This document shows positions 26,835 to 35,583 of a stretch of 62,219 nucleotides of DNA, piece after piece. Numbering within the stretch: the stretch's first letter is position 1; each line of letters opens with the position of its first letter. Both the position numbers and the translations under genes were made by a program. The stretch spans positions 1-62,219 of the forward strand of contig JADGAN010000031.1 of the NCBI GenBank assembly GCA_015231955.1, given 5' to 3'. This DNA is from Oligoflexia bacterium. GTDB taxonomy: Bacteria > Bdellovibrionota > Bacteriovoracia > Bacteriovoracales > Bacteriovoracaceae. The notes under the pieces were generated by a model that had not been told where the DNA came from, made no database searches, and saw only the letters and a list, made by a program, of their open reading frames with translations.

Positions 26835-28334
26835 CTATAATGCCAGTTTTTGAAAGATAACTCCTTGGGATTTGTATAAATTAAGTAACGAAGTGAGATG
26901 TGAAATTTTTGCTTTTAAATTTTCCAGTTCACTTTTTTCCTTGTCTTCAATTGCCTGATTGAAATCGGATAGGGAGATTTTCCCTAAGTGATAACTCTGT
27001 TTTTGCCCATCGTACTTGATGGACTCCGCTGCTAATGCCTCTGCCAATGCTTGTATTCGAATCTTTTCGCTTTCAATTTTCTTTAGTAGCACAAAAATTT
27101 CTAAAGATACCTCATTAATCACCTTTTTTTGCTTTAATTGCTCTTGTTGCCATTGGAGGTTTTTCATTTCATAGGCGCTTTTGCTGGCATGTCGAAAGAG
27201 AGGCGACTCTACCTCTATTTGCAGCGAGGTTGTTTTAAATTTACGGTCTTTAACTTCATCAAAAGCATCACTATGGTGCCCACGCATGCCCTGCCATGAT
27301 TCATTATAGGTTGCATTGTTCTTGGGAAGCAAATCTTTGCCAGCACACTCTTTTTCAAAAGTTGCCTTTTCGATTGCATAATTTGCCTTAAGGATTTCAC
27401 TGCGGTTTTTCATGGCAATTTCCAAAAATTCACTATACTGATCGGCATTGATCTCTAAAGATTTCTCAGCAATCTCATGCTTTATTTGATCTAAATCATT
27501 ATTGACCAGTATACTGTTTTCAATATCTCCATAGATTAGCAGCAACAAATTCCCTCGTTTTTCTTCTAAATTTTTCTTGGCCTCAATTAATCCCTCTTGC
27601 TTTTGTAAATATTTACTTTTTGCCTCTGCAATATCAATGGCCGAGGCCATGCCAATATCTTGCTTCTTTTTCACAAATTGCAAATTATCCTCTGCCGATT
27701 TAAAAGAACTGGTTTTTATCTCCAGCTCTTTCTCGAATTTCACAACATCTAAAAAAGTAGTTGCTACCTTAAGCATAGTATCGCTCATCTTGATCTTTTG
27801 ATCCTCATTGCTTTTTTGAAACTCTAGCTCAGCACTAGTTACATTTTTTCGATGATAGCTAGGATAAAATCCTAAAATCAGTGGTTGCTTAAGAGTAAAT
27901 CCCAAATTGGGATTATAGCTTTTGCCAAAAATATTATAGGTCGAATTACTGCGTTTCACCGTTTCCGTATAAGGGATGGTAAGTTCAGTTCCAAAGGTGA
28001 ATTTTTTGCTTAAGTTTAATTTATAGATGGAGGTGACTGACTCAATTGGTTTAGCACTTCCCACGCCATCCAGTGATGAAGAGGAGGGGGTTGTACTATC
28101 ACTATAACTATAGTTTGCGGTTAATAAAGGATCAAAATCACCTTGAGACGATGTTATCCCTTGCTTTTTTTGTTCTAAACTACTTGCCTCTAGCTTTAAA
28201 TCAAAATTATTTTGCAGCGCCAGGAGCAAACAATCTTTTAAACTTTTTTTCTCTGCTATTTTCTCTTCTGCTGATGCACACAAATGCACACAGAAAAGTA
28301 ATACCCCCAAAAAAAGAACATTCATTCGCTTCAT
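26835..28334 (-). CDS. TolC-family outer-membrane channel protein 1
   Basis: ATG 28334 is preferred over the longer frame because it starts a clean signal peptide (MKRMNVLFLGVLLFCVHLCA) and avoids overlap with the divergent gene; 499 residues. The two TolC/OEP repeats are seen: LKDCLLLALQNNFDLKLE at the N-terminus and a second half with long heptad-rich helices (YAIEKATFEKECAGK, QALAEALAAESIKYDG, LGKISLSDFNQAIEDKE). It forms the outer-membrane exit duct of tripartite export systems. It is divergent from, and 70 bases away from, the M50-HlyD gene, suggesting a shared regulatory region and one machine. Confidence 0.88.
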   Translation of the reverse strand: MKRMNVLFLGVLLFCVHLCASAEEKIAEKKSLKDCLLLALQNNFDLKLEASSLEQKKQGITSSQGDFDPLLTANYSYSDSTTPSSSSLDGVGSAKPIESVTSIYKLNLSKKFTFGTELTIPYTETVKRSNSTYNIFGKSYNPNLGFTLKQPLILGFYPSYHRKNVTSAELEFQKSNEDQKIKMSDTMLKVATTFLDVVKFEKELEIKTSSFKSAEDNLQFVKKKQDIGMASAIDIAEAKSKYLQKQEGLIEAKKNLEEKRGNLLLLIYGDIENSILVNNDLDQIKHEIAEKSLEINADQYSEFLEIAMKNRSEILKANYAIEKATFEKECAGKDLLPKNNATYNESWQGMRGHHSDAFDEVKDRKFKTTSLQIEVESPLFRHASKSAYEMKNLQWQQEQLKQKKVINEVSLEIFVLLKKIESEKIRIQALAEALAAESIKYDGQKQSYHLGKISLSDFNQAIEDKEKSELENLKAKISHLTSLLNLYKSQGVIFQKLAL

Positions 28335-28404
28335 TGTTATTTTCCAAAAAAAGGTAATTTTATACTCATTATATGACGAAATGGATTCAAAGGAATGATA
28401 AAAT

Positions 28405-30516
28405 ATGGAAAAAGATAGAACAAAATATCCCAAACTTAGAAGTGACTTAAAGATATCTAAAGCAGTCAGACAAGATAAAATCACCTATGTGGTCAAAGAT
28501 CCTTTAAAAGAGCAATTCTATAAATTTGCTAAAGAAGAGTGGGCAATTATTGAACTATTCACTGGTGATTTATCCGTAGAAGAAATGGCCATAAAGTATA
28601 ACAGCGCTCATTTAGGCAAAGAGATTGACACTGAAACAGTAAAAAGCTTTCAAGGCAGTCTTGAAGAGATGAAACTGCTTGAAAAAGATAAAAGCGAGCA
28701 GAATGTTATGCTTATTGAAAAGATGAAAGAACTGCGAAAAGGGCAACTGCTCAGCAAGAAAGGGAGTATTTTTTATAAACGCTTTCCGATTGTGGATCCT
28801 GACCAGTTTTTCAATAGAATCATTCCTAAAATAACCTTTTTTTGGAGTAAAACTTTTGTCATTTTTTCGCTTACGCTTATGCTTACTGCGATCATGATGA
28901 TCATCTATCGTTTTAATGAATTCTCCATGGGAGTCTATCAACTCTTTAGTTTTCATGAAATGTCTTTTTTAAACCTTGCTATCCTCTGGGTAATTATCTA
29001 TGTCACCATTGCCATTCATGAAATAGGACATGGTCTTACTTGCAAATATTATGGAGGTGACGTTCATGAGATCGGTTTTTTACTCCTTTTCTTTCAGCCC
29101 TGTATGTATTGTAACGTTAATGATGCTTGGCTTTTTGACAAAAAATGGAAACAAATTGCAGTAACTATTGCAGGAGGATACATTGAATTTTTTATTGGTT
29201 CGATCTTTACCTTTATTTGGTTTTTCACCAATCCCAATACTTTCATTAACATTATCAGCTTTCAAGTGATGACCATTTGTTCTGCCTCTACTGTTTTGTT
29301 TAATTTTAATCCTTTGATGAAACTTGATGGATATTATCTCCTGGCCGACGCATTGGAAGTAGCGAACTTAAAAGAAAACTCCCTTAGTTATTTTAAGCAT
29401 ATTGTAGTTACTAAAATTTTCAAAATGCCTTCAAGTGAAGAGGATAGCTATTCCCCAAGGGAAAAAAAAATCCTCCTCTCCTATGGGATAGCTTCATTCT
29501 TTTATACAATAGGATTGCTTACGGGCCTTTTCTTTATGGTACAGAATCTCTTACTTACAAAAAGCAATTGGTATATCGCTACTACGATATCTGGATTTGT
29601 TGCATACAAGCTCTTCTTTGATCACATTAAAAGTGCTGCCACTTTTCTCCTTAAATTCTACCTAAAACACAAAGAACTTATCATGCAAGATAAATCAAAA
29701 AAAAGATTGGCGATCGTTGCAACTCTCCTCCTGTTGTCGCTCTTTATTCCTATACCCTACAAAATCTACGGTGATTGTGAATTGGAGGGAAGTGATCTTC
29801 TTTTAGTTCGTGCACAAAGCGAAGGTGTCTTGAAGAAATTCATGGTTCATGATGGGGCCATTGTCTCAGCGCAAGCACCTCTTTTAGAACTTGAAAATGA
29901 GACCTTAAAAAAAGAGCTTGAAATTGCAAAACTTGATTTACAAAAAACGCAAATTCATTTACGCCAAGCACTGCAAGATGATCCTAGTAAAATACTTAGT
30001 GCTCGAGAAGATGTCTTGAACAAAACATTAAAGACAAAAGAAAAACAACAGCAAGTTGACAACTTACTGATAAGAGCTATAGGCATCAACAATAACCACC
30101 TACTATTTAGTTGTGATAAAGAGATTGAACAAATTAATAAATTCTTTAATAAAGGTGATGAGGTTGCAAAACTGCAATCTATTGCAACGTTAAAGACGGT
30201 TATCAATATCTCTGAACAGCAAATACGCTTTTTAAATCTCCACAACGAAGTACATTTTAAATTAATCTCAAAACCTTTTAATACTTTCACAGGGTATGTC
30301 TCAAAAGTCCGTCAACTAGGAGTTAAAGATAGTAAAAATCCTACTCAAAAAAATTATTTAGCAGAACTCACTATTCTTAACACCAGTGGTGATTCTCTAG
30401 ATATTTTACGACCAGGCATGAAGGGCAAGGCAAAAATTTACGCAGATAAAGTATTATTAGTGCAATATTTCTTTATTAAATCGCTAGAATTTCTCCGAAT
30501 TGATCTCTTGATATAG
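28405..30516 (+). CDS. PqqD-like / M50 metalloprotease / HlyD membrane protein
   Basis: 703 residues. Residues 10-95 form a PqqD-like winged-helix segment (YVVKDPLKEQFYKF, ELFTGDLSVEEMA). The middle (about 145-430) is a polytopic M50 domain with zinc motif HEIGH (205-209) and D308 in MKLDGYYLLAD, both intact. After the last helix (near 430-450) comes a periplasmic biotinyl-lipoyl/HlyD part with a coiled-coil hairpin (LLELENETLKKELEIAKLDL). This family accompanies HlyD and TolC partners in export clusters and is thought to process or pass peptides; substrate unknown. No ATPase domain. AAGGA precedes the start. Confidence 0.85.
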   Translation: MEKDRTKYPKLRSDLKISKAVRQDKITYVVKDPLKEQFYKFAKEEWAIIELFTGDLSVEEMAIKYNSAHLGKEIDTETVKSFQGSLEEMKLLEKDKSEQNVMLIEKMKELRKGQLLSKKGSIFYKRFPIVDPDQFFNRIIPKITFFWSKTFVIFSLTLMLTAIMMIIYRFNEFSMGVYQLFSFHEMSFLNLAILWVIIYVTIAIHEIGHGLTCKYYGGDVHEIGFLLLFFQPCMYCNVNDAWLFDKKWKQIAVTIAGGYIEFFIGSIFTFIWFFTNPNTFINIISFQVMTICSASTVLFNFNPLMKLDGYYLLADALEVANLKENSLSYFKHIVVTKIFKMPSSEEDSYSPREKKILLSYGIASFFYTIGLLTGLFFMVQNLLLTKSNWYIATTISGFVAYKLFFDHIKSAATFLLKFYLKHKELIMQDKSKKRLAIVATLLLLSLFIPIPYKIYGDCELEGSDLLLVRAQSEGVLKKFMVHDGAIVSAQAPLLELENETLKKELEIAKLDLQKTQIHLRQALQDDPSKILSAREDVLNKTLKTKEKQQQVDNLLIRAIGINNNHLLFSCDKEIEQINKFFNKGDEVAKLQSIATLKTVINISEQQIRFLNLHNEVHFKLISKPFNTFTGYVSKVRQLGVKDSKNPTQKNYLAELTILNTSGDSLDILRPGMKGKAKIYADKVLLVQYFFIKSLEFLRIDLLI

Positions 30517-30554
30517 CATAATACGGTGTAAACAAAACGCAAAGGATCTTGATT

Positions 30555-31310
30555 ATGACTGCATCACCTCAAAAGATACGATTGTCCACGTTAACGTTAA
30601 CGTTAACTACCTTGGCCACTTTGTCCGCCTTAATGCCGCTCTCTTCATTAGCGACGCCCACCTCTGGCATTTTAACTGGTAAACAACAAATCATCATTAA
30701 AGCAAAATCGCAAGGAGAGATCATTGCTATAAAAATAGCAGAAGGATCTTCCATAAGAAAAGACGACGTCATTGCCATTATCGATGACAAGCAGGAATCC
30801 ATTGAATTACAGTTAGCAAAAAGCGAATACATTACCGCTAAAAATGATTTCGAAAAAAACAAGCAATTAAAAAAATATTTATCATTAGATGAACTTAATA
30901 AAAAAGAAAATGAATTCCTAAAAAAGAAATCCGCCTATGATTTAAAAAATTTATCATTAGAAAACACCAGGATCACCTCTCCTATTAATGGCATCATTGC
31001 AAAACGATATTACAATCTAGGAGAAACGGTAGCTTCCGGGGATAAAGTCTACGAAGTGGTTAACATGGATGATCTCATCATTGAACTGGATATCACACCT
31101 GCACAACTAAAAAATTTAAAGCAAGGTGATTCCATCCCTTTTCACGCAGAAGATGCCCCCCATAAGAAATTTTCAGCACAAATTAGTTTTATCGCTCCAA
31201 CAATCGATAGTGTCAGTGGGTCTATTCGAGTTATTCTCGAATTAAAAAACTTCAAAGAAAAAAATAGTTATGTATTAAAGCCAGGAAGTTTAGTTATTTT
31301 TGATCTTTAG
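30555..31310 (+). CDS. Short HlyD-type periplasmic adaptor
   Basis: ATG 30555 lies about 9 bases after AAAGGATC; the TTG two codons earlier is less likely; 251 residues. A signal peptide contains three ACGTTA hexamers coding Thr-Leu pairs. A lipoyl half (GEIIAIKIAEGSSIRKDDVIAII), a short helical hairpin (90-125), the second lipoyl half (RITSPINGIIAKRYYNLGE) and a beta-barrel (LDITPAQLKNLKQGD) follow. Adaptors of this kind join an inner-membrane protein to TolC. Start 38 bases after the M50-HlyD gene, so probably one operon. Confidence 0.85.
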   Translation: MTASPQKIRLSTLTLTLTTLATLSALMPLSSLATPTSGILTGKQQIIIKAKSQGEIIAIKIAEGSSIRKDDVIAIIDDKQESIELQLAKSEYITAKNDFEKNKQLKKYLSLDELNKKENEFLKKKSAYDLKNLSLENTRITSPINGIIAKRYYNLGETVASGDKVYEVVNMDDLIIELDITPAQLKNLKQGDSIPFHAEDAPHKKFSAQISFIAPTIDSVSGSIRVILELKNFKEKNSYVLKPGSLVIFDL

Positions 31311-31316
31311 GCCCTG

Positions 31317-33917
31317 TTAAAAGATTACTTCCGTTAATAACATTCTCCATGGTTTATTAAAGAGAATATAGGCCAAGCTTTGCCAGTGAACGCTCACTTT
31401 GCCTTTTCCCGTCATTCCTGGTCGAATTTTTATATTGTGAGGAATATTGGTAATCAATGCTCGTGCTAAGAAATATTTTGTTGGATCGGTTTCTAAGATT
31501 TGAGTGGCCATTCCACCTACTGACTCTAGCTTCATCGAATCACTAAAAGTGCTACTAGGAATTCCAAAAAGTTTAAATTTAACCTCTTGATCCGTTTTAA
31601 CCAACACAATCTCATCTTGAGGAATATTAAATTGCACATACATTTTATTATACCCAGATAGCTTAATGAGTTCTTGGCCAAAATTAACAGGCTTACCTTT
31701 TAATTCATCGAGCTTATCAGTAACTACCACACCATCTTCTTTGGCAACAATCTTACTATCTTGCAATTTTTGTTGCAGGATCTCTATTTCATACTTAAGA
31801 GAAAACCATTCACTCTCCTTGATTTTATATTCGGCGACTTTTTTATCAAAGCGATTTTTGATCATCTCTGTATACACTTTTTCTTTTTGTACCAATTTAC
31901 CCTGTAGCTCTAACTGCGTATCCTTAGAATCGAGCACCATTAAAAGCTCTCCTCGCTTTATAGCTTGTCCCTCCTTGACCAAAATGGCATCGACCGCTCC
32001 TTTGCTCTTGGCATAATAGGTATCTGTCCACGGAATAATCTCTACATCACCTGTTACACTATAGGGAAGATGGATGATAAAAAAAGCAGCAATCCCTGCC
32101 ACCACGGAAGTAACGGCCATCAATTTTTTCTTTTGTGGCCATGCCATAAAGGTTTCATAATGGGTAAGCAACTTATTTTTTAGTCCTTGCAAACCCATTT
32201 GTGCAGGAATAATGTTGTACAACTCTGCATTCCTGACTGCCACTGTCGATTGCGAAATTAAAATCGAGAGCAACTCCACTTTTGAATCATTCAATAAATT
32301 TTTCTCTTTTGACTCCATGGTAAAGACACCTAGTGGCCCTTGGTCATCCTTTAAGACATAACACCAAAAGCACTCTAGTGCCCTCTCTTTCATATAAGCT
32401 TCGACTTCGCTGTGATAACTTTTATGCTGAGAATTGTAACTTCCTACTCCATTAACATAAAGCTCTTCTTTCTCTCCAGAGAGCAAATTATGGATCTCCT
32501 CTAATTTTCTAGTCATCGCATCTTCTTTATCGATTTTTTCCATTCCACTTTGTGCCCGCATCTCCCATTGCTCACTTCGTGGCCGCTTCAAGGAAATTGC
32601 CGCAAAATCGTATTTGATGATTTTTGAAGAGAGATTTACGATCGTCATCAACACCGAATCCAGGTCCAGGGTTGAGGTAATCTCACGACTGATATTAATG
32701 AGTGCTGACAACTCTTCTGCTTTTTTTTCAGCAGAAAAAAGGCGCGCATTTTTTATATACATTGCAGAGCTAGAAGCAAATAATTTCAAAAGATCTAAAT
32801 CATCCACATTAAAGAGTAGACCTCCTTTCTTATTAATCACCTGAATGGCACCAATCACCTCTTGTTTTACAGTCAGTGGTACGGTGATCATAGTTTCTGT
32901 GGCAAATCCAATCTTCTTATCAACAGCAACAGAAAAGCGTGGATCTTTTTTACAATCTTCAACGATCTGTGACTCATTATGATCAACCACCCAACCAACA
33001 ATTCCTATGCTCTTTTTAATTTTTACTCCCATCACCTTATCTTTTGTCGGGCCTTCGGCAATATGACAAACAATCCCCTCCCCACTATCCTCTACTAACC
33101 AGATCGATCCCACCTCTGCAGTCACGATTCCGATGGCCTTTTGTAAAACAATACACAACAATTTATCCAGTTCTAGAGTAGAACTGAACACCTCATGCAA
33201 ATCTTTAAAGGTGTTCATCTGATTTAGAATCTTTTGTTGCTCTCTCATTAGGCGTGAGGTCTTAATATGCATGGCCGAAGGAACTGCGATATCTTCTAAG
33301 AAATACTTATCGCTTTCATCAAAGCCATCTTTTATTGTTCCTTTTTTATTGATGATTTCGATAATCCCAATGGTATCGTTATGATAAACCAAAGGCACGA
33401 CCAAGCAATTTTTAATATTTTTATTGATATAATTTTTTCTTGGATCTTGATGAGGATTATTGACAATCTCTGATGCCTTGGTTTGAAAAACAGTCCCAAT
33501 CACTCCTTTGCCAACAGCAATACTTTCATTGGTAACTTCGCTTGCATATAATCCTAAAGCAACCTTACAGTTCAGATTTTTTTTGTGTTCATCAAAAATC
33601 CACAACGATCCCCCTTCAACCTCCAGGACCTCTGTAACCATTGATAAAAGGCCTTCAATTAACTTAAACAAACTTAGAGAGTGGTCTTGAAAAAGTTCAT
33701 TAATTCGATGATAAAAATTAAGCTTAGTGATTAATGCACCTTGCATCTGCTGATCACCACTAAGCATGTTTTTGTTTTCAAGATTTGCGTTCACCTGTAG
33801 CATCGGTTTAAGCAGTTTAAGATTAGGCCTTGCAAGCATCGCCTGATTATGTTTATCTTTTTCATCGTGTTCTTTGAATAAAACCTCGCGGCCTTTAAAT
33901 TTTGCTTTAAATCCCAT
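31317..33917 (-). CDS. Triple-GAF / membrane / HlyD fusion protein
   Basis: 866 residues in one uninterrupted frame. Three GAF-like domains lie at about 65-215 (LFKLIEGLLSMVTEVLEVEGG), 235-385 (ILNQMNTFKDLHEVFSSTLE) and 400-565 (AEELSALINISREITSTLDL). The second is the most typical, with VGIVGWVV and TVPLTVKQEVIGAIQVINKK. A membrane helix near 595-620 (LMAVTSVVAGIAAFFIIHL) leads to a HlyD periplasmic part with lipoyl halves and a hairpin. Cytoplasmic ligand sensing is thus joined to an export adaptor. Third gene of the repeat-protein operon (after TolC 2) and convergent with the short HlyD gene, 6 bases apart. Confidence 0.85.
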   Translation of the reverse strand: MGFKAKFKGREVLFKEHDEKDKHNQAMLARPNLKLLKPMLQVNANLENKNMLSGDQQMQGALITKLNFYHRINELFQDHSLSLFKLIEGLLSMVTEVLEVEGGSLWIFDEHKKNLNCKVALGLYASEVTNESIAVGKGVIGTVFQTKASEIVNNPHQDPRKNYINKNIKNCLVVPLVYHNDTIGIIEIINKKGTIKDGFDESDKYFLEDIAVPSAMHIKTSRLMREQQKILNQMNTFKDLHEVFSSTLELDKLLCIVLQKAIGIVTAEVGSIWLVEDSGEGIVCHIAEGPTKDKVMGVKIKKSIGIVGWVVDHNESQIVEDCKKDPRFSVAVDKKIGFATETMITVPLTVKQEVIGAIQVINKKGGLLFNVDDLDLLKLFASSSAMYIKNARLFSAEKKAEELSALINISREITSTLDLDSVLMTIVNLSSKIIKYDFAAISLKRPRSEQWEMRAQSGMEKIDKEDAMTRKLEEIHNLLSGEKEELYVNGVGSYNSQHKSYHSEVEAYMKERALECFWCYVLKDDQGPLGVFTMESKEKNLLNDSKVELLSILISQSTVAVRNAELYNIIPAQMGLQGLKNKLLTHYETFMAWPQKKKLMAVTSVVAGIAAFFIIHLPYSVTGDVEIIPWTDTYYAKSKGAVDAILVKEGQAIKRGELLMVLDSKDTQLELQGKLVQKEKVYTEMIKNRFDKKVAEYKIKESEWFSLKYEIEILQQKLQDSKIVAKEDGVVVTDKLDELKGKPVNFGQELIKLSGYNKMYVQFNIPQDEIVLVKTDQEVKFKLFGIPSSTFSDSMKLESVGGMATQILETDPTKYFLARALITNIPHNIKIRPGMTGKGKVSVHWQSLAYILFNKPWRMLLTEVIF

Positions 33918-34029
33918 TGCTCATTCCTTAAAAACGAAAATCACACCACACCTTTATTCCCGAATCTGCTCGTCGGAGAAAAAATAGTTCAACATTAAAA
34001 AATTTACGAAGGTATTGTTTCTATAATTT

Positions 34030-35583
34030 CTATTGAAGAGTATCTGTTTGCAACTGAGAATGCCTTCCAACTAACTTCTCAAGTTTTGCAAGATCTTTAT
34101 GAATTTCGACTAAAGTTTTTGTCTTATCAACCCAATATTTATAATACTCATTTTCCTCTTTTATATAATCAACATACGAAGCAAGTCCTATGGTAAATCT
34201 TTTCTCTTTATACTCTAACTTAAAGCGCACACTCTCCTCTCTTTCCACGTAATTTTGCAGTCGCTCTAAATCGTATGCAACTTTATGACAAAGATTATTT
34301 TGCTCTTGGCGCTCACTCTCCCTTTGTTTTAAAATATCATAACTTGCTTTATTACTCTCTGCTAATGCCCGTAAATATCCTCCCTCAGCACTGTTATTTC
34401 CAAAAGGCCAGACAAACTCCAGTAAAAGCATCGCCCCCGGATATTTTCGCTGATACGCTTGTTGTATGGCATCTTGTGTTTGTGTTGATAATCCTGAGTA
34501 GGTGAATTCGAGTGAGAGGTTAAGTTTAGGCAAGATTTCATTTAATTTTTTTTCCTTAGTCACCTCACTCATACGTAAAGCAATCTCCTTCTCCTTAACA
34601 ACGGCACGACTTCCTCTCTCTAGATCCAGATGCACACGACAAAATGCCTCTCCTTCCGCGACCGTTTTCTGCTGCTGTAATAACCTTTGTGCCATCTGCT
34701 TTTCATCTAATTTAACCGTCAATTGCGTAAAATTAAAATTTTCATCTACCGCCAAAACACTCTTTTTTAGCGTGGATTCTTTTTCTATTTGCTCACTAAG
34801 CTTATCCTCTAACAATGCTTTTTCAAGAAAATAATCGGCTTTTGCGGCCCATAAATCAACGCCAGATCCTCCTTTTATTTTAGTGATCGACTGCTCTTTT
34901 TCATACAGTAATTTTTTTGCGTTAACTTTCCTCTTTGAAAAGCTTACCTCGGCCATTGCGAGGTAGTAATCCCAAAATGCCACTAGCGATTTTTCGACTT
35001 CCTGATCAATGGCAATTTTTATTTTTTCCTCATAGCGTGCAAGTTTTAGTCTCGAAGTTCGTTCACGTTCTAAATTGGCAGCAAACCAACCACCCTTGAG
35101 TAACGGTTGGTTGAATTTTAGTTGCATAGCATTTTGTGTTCGCTTGTGAGCAACTGCATTGGTGTCATTGCTTCTAATCGTAAGATTTTGAAAACTATAC
35201 TCTGCTTGCAACCCCAGCGAGAATTTTTTCTTAACTCCAACGGCAAAAGTGGTTGTCCGCTCATAATAATTTTCAAGTGAAAGCGTAGAATTGGGCAGAA
35301 CTGTTTTATCACTGTAGGAAGGATTCAAAAACAGCAGTGGATCAAAATCGGTCTGACTTGCCTCTAACTCTTGCAAGGCCAACTGATAATCAAGTTTTGC
35401 CATGTGGATGTTGGGGTTATTTTTTAGTGCGAGGGCCACCACTTGTTTTTCATCCAAAAGCATCTCTTTTCCCCTCACTTCAGAGAAAGAGATGGCGAAT
35501 GCCGTTGCCGTTGCCGTAGCTGTGGCCACGGCCACGGCATTCGCAAAAAAAATAAAAAACGTCAAACTAAGCGTAGAACGCAT
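34030..35583 (-). CDS. TolC-family outer-membrane channel protein 2
   Basis: 517 residues. The signal peptide (about 1-31) has an Ala-Val/Ala-Thr run made of hexamers (GCCGTT, GCCACG). The mature part has the TolC layout: LLDEKQVVALALKNNPNIHM, then SDFDPLLFLNPSYSD-like barrel strands, long helices, and a second repeat ending in FTIGLASYVDYIKEENEYYKYW. Its ATG follows the stop codon of the giant repeat protein with no gap (TAAATG), so translation is coupled. The GAF-HlyD gene follows 112 bases on. The linkage argues that this channel serves the repeat protein. Confidence 0.87.
   Translation of the reverse strand: MRSTLSLTFFIFFANAVAVATATATATAFAISFSEVRGKEMLLDEKQVVALALKNNPNIHMAKLDYQLALQELEASQTDFDPLLFLNPSYSDKTVLPNSTLSLENYYERTTTFAVGVKKKFSLGLQAEYSFQNLTIRSNDTNAVAHKRTQNAMQLKFNQPLLKGGWFAANLERERTSRLKLARYEEKIKIAIDQEVEKSLVAFWDYYLAMAEVSFSKRKVNAKKLLYEKEQSITKIKGGSGVDLWAAKADYFLEKALLEDKLSEQIEKESTLKKSVLAVDENFNFTQLTVKLDEKQMAQRLLQQQKTVAEGEAFCRVHLDLERGSRAVVKEKEIALRMSEVTKEKKLNEILPKLNLSLEFTYSGLSTQTQDAIQQAYQRKYPGAMLLLEFVWPFGNNSAEGGYLRALAESNKASYDILKQRESERQEQNNLCHKVAYDLERLQNYVEREESVRFKLEYKEKRFTIGLASYVDYIKEENEYYKYWVDKTKTLVEIHKDLAKLEKLVGRHSQLQTDTLQ

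Noticed and set aside
28335-28484. Longer N-terminus for TolC 1 starting at 28484
   Set aside because: It would overlap the divergent M50-HlyD start and put ~50 non-signal residues before a clear signal peptide at 28334.
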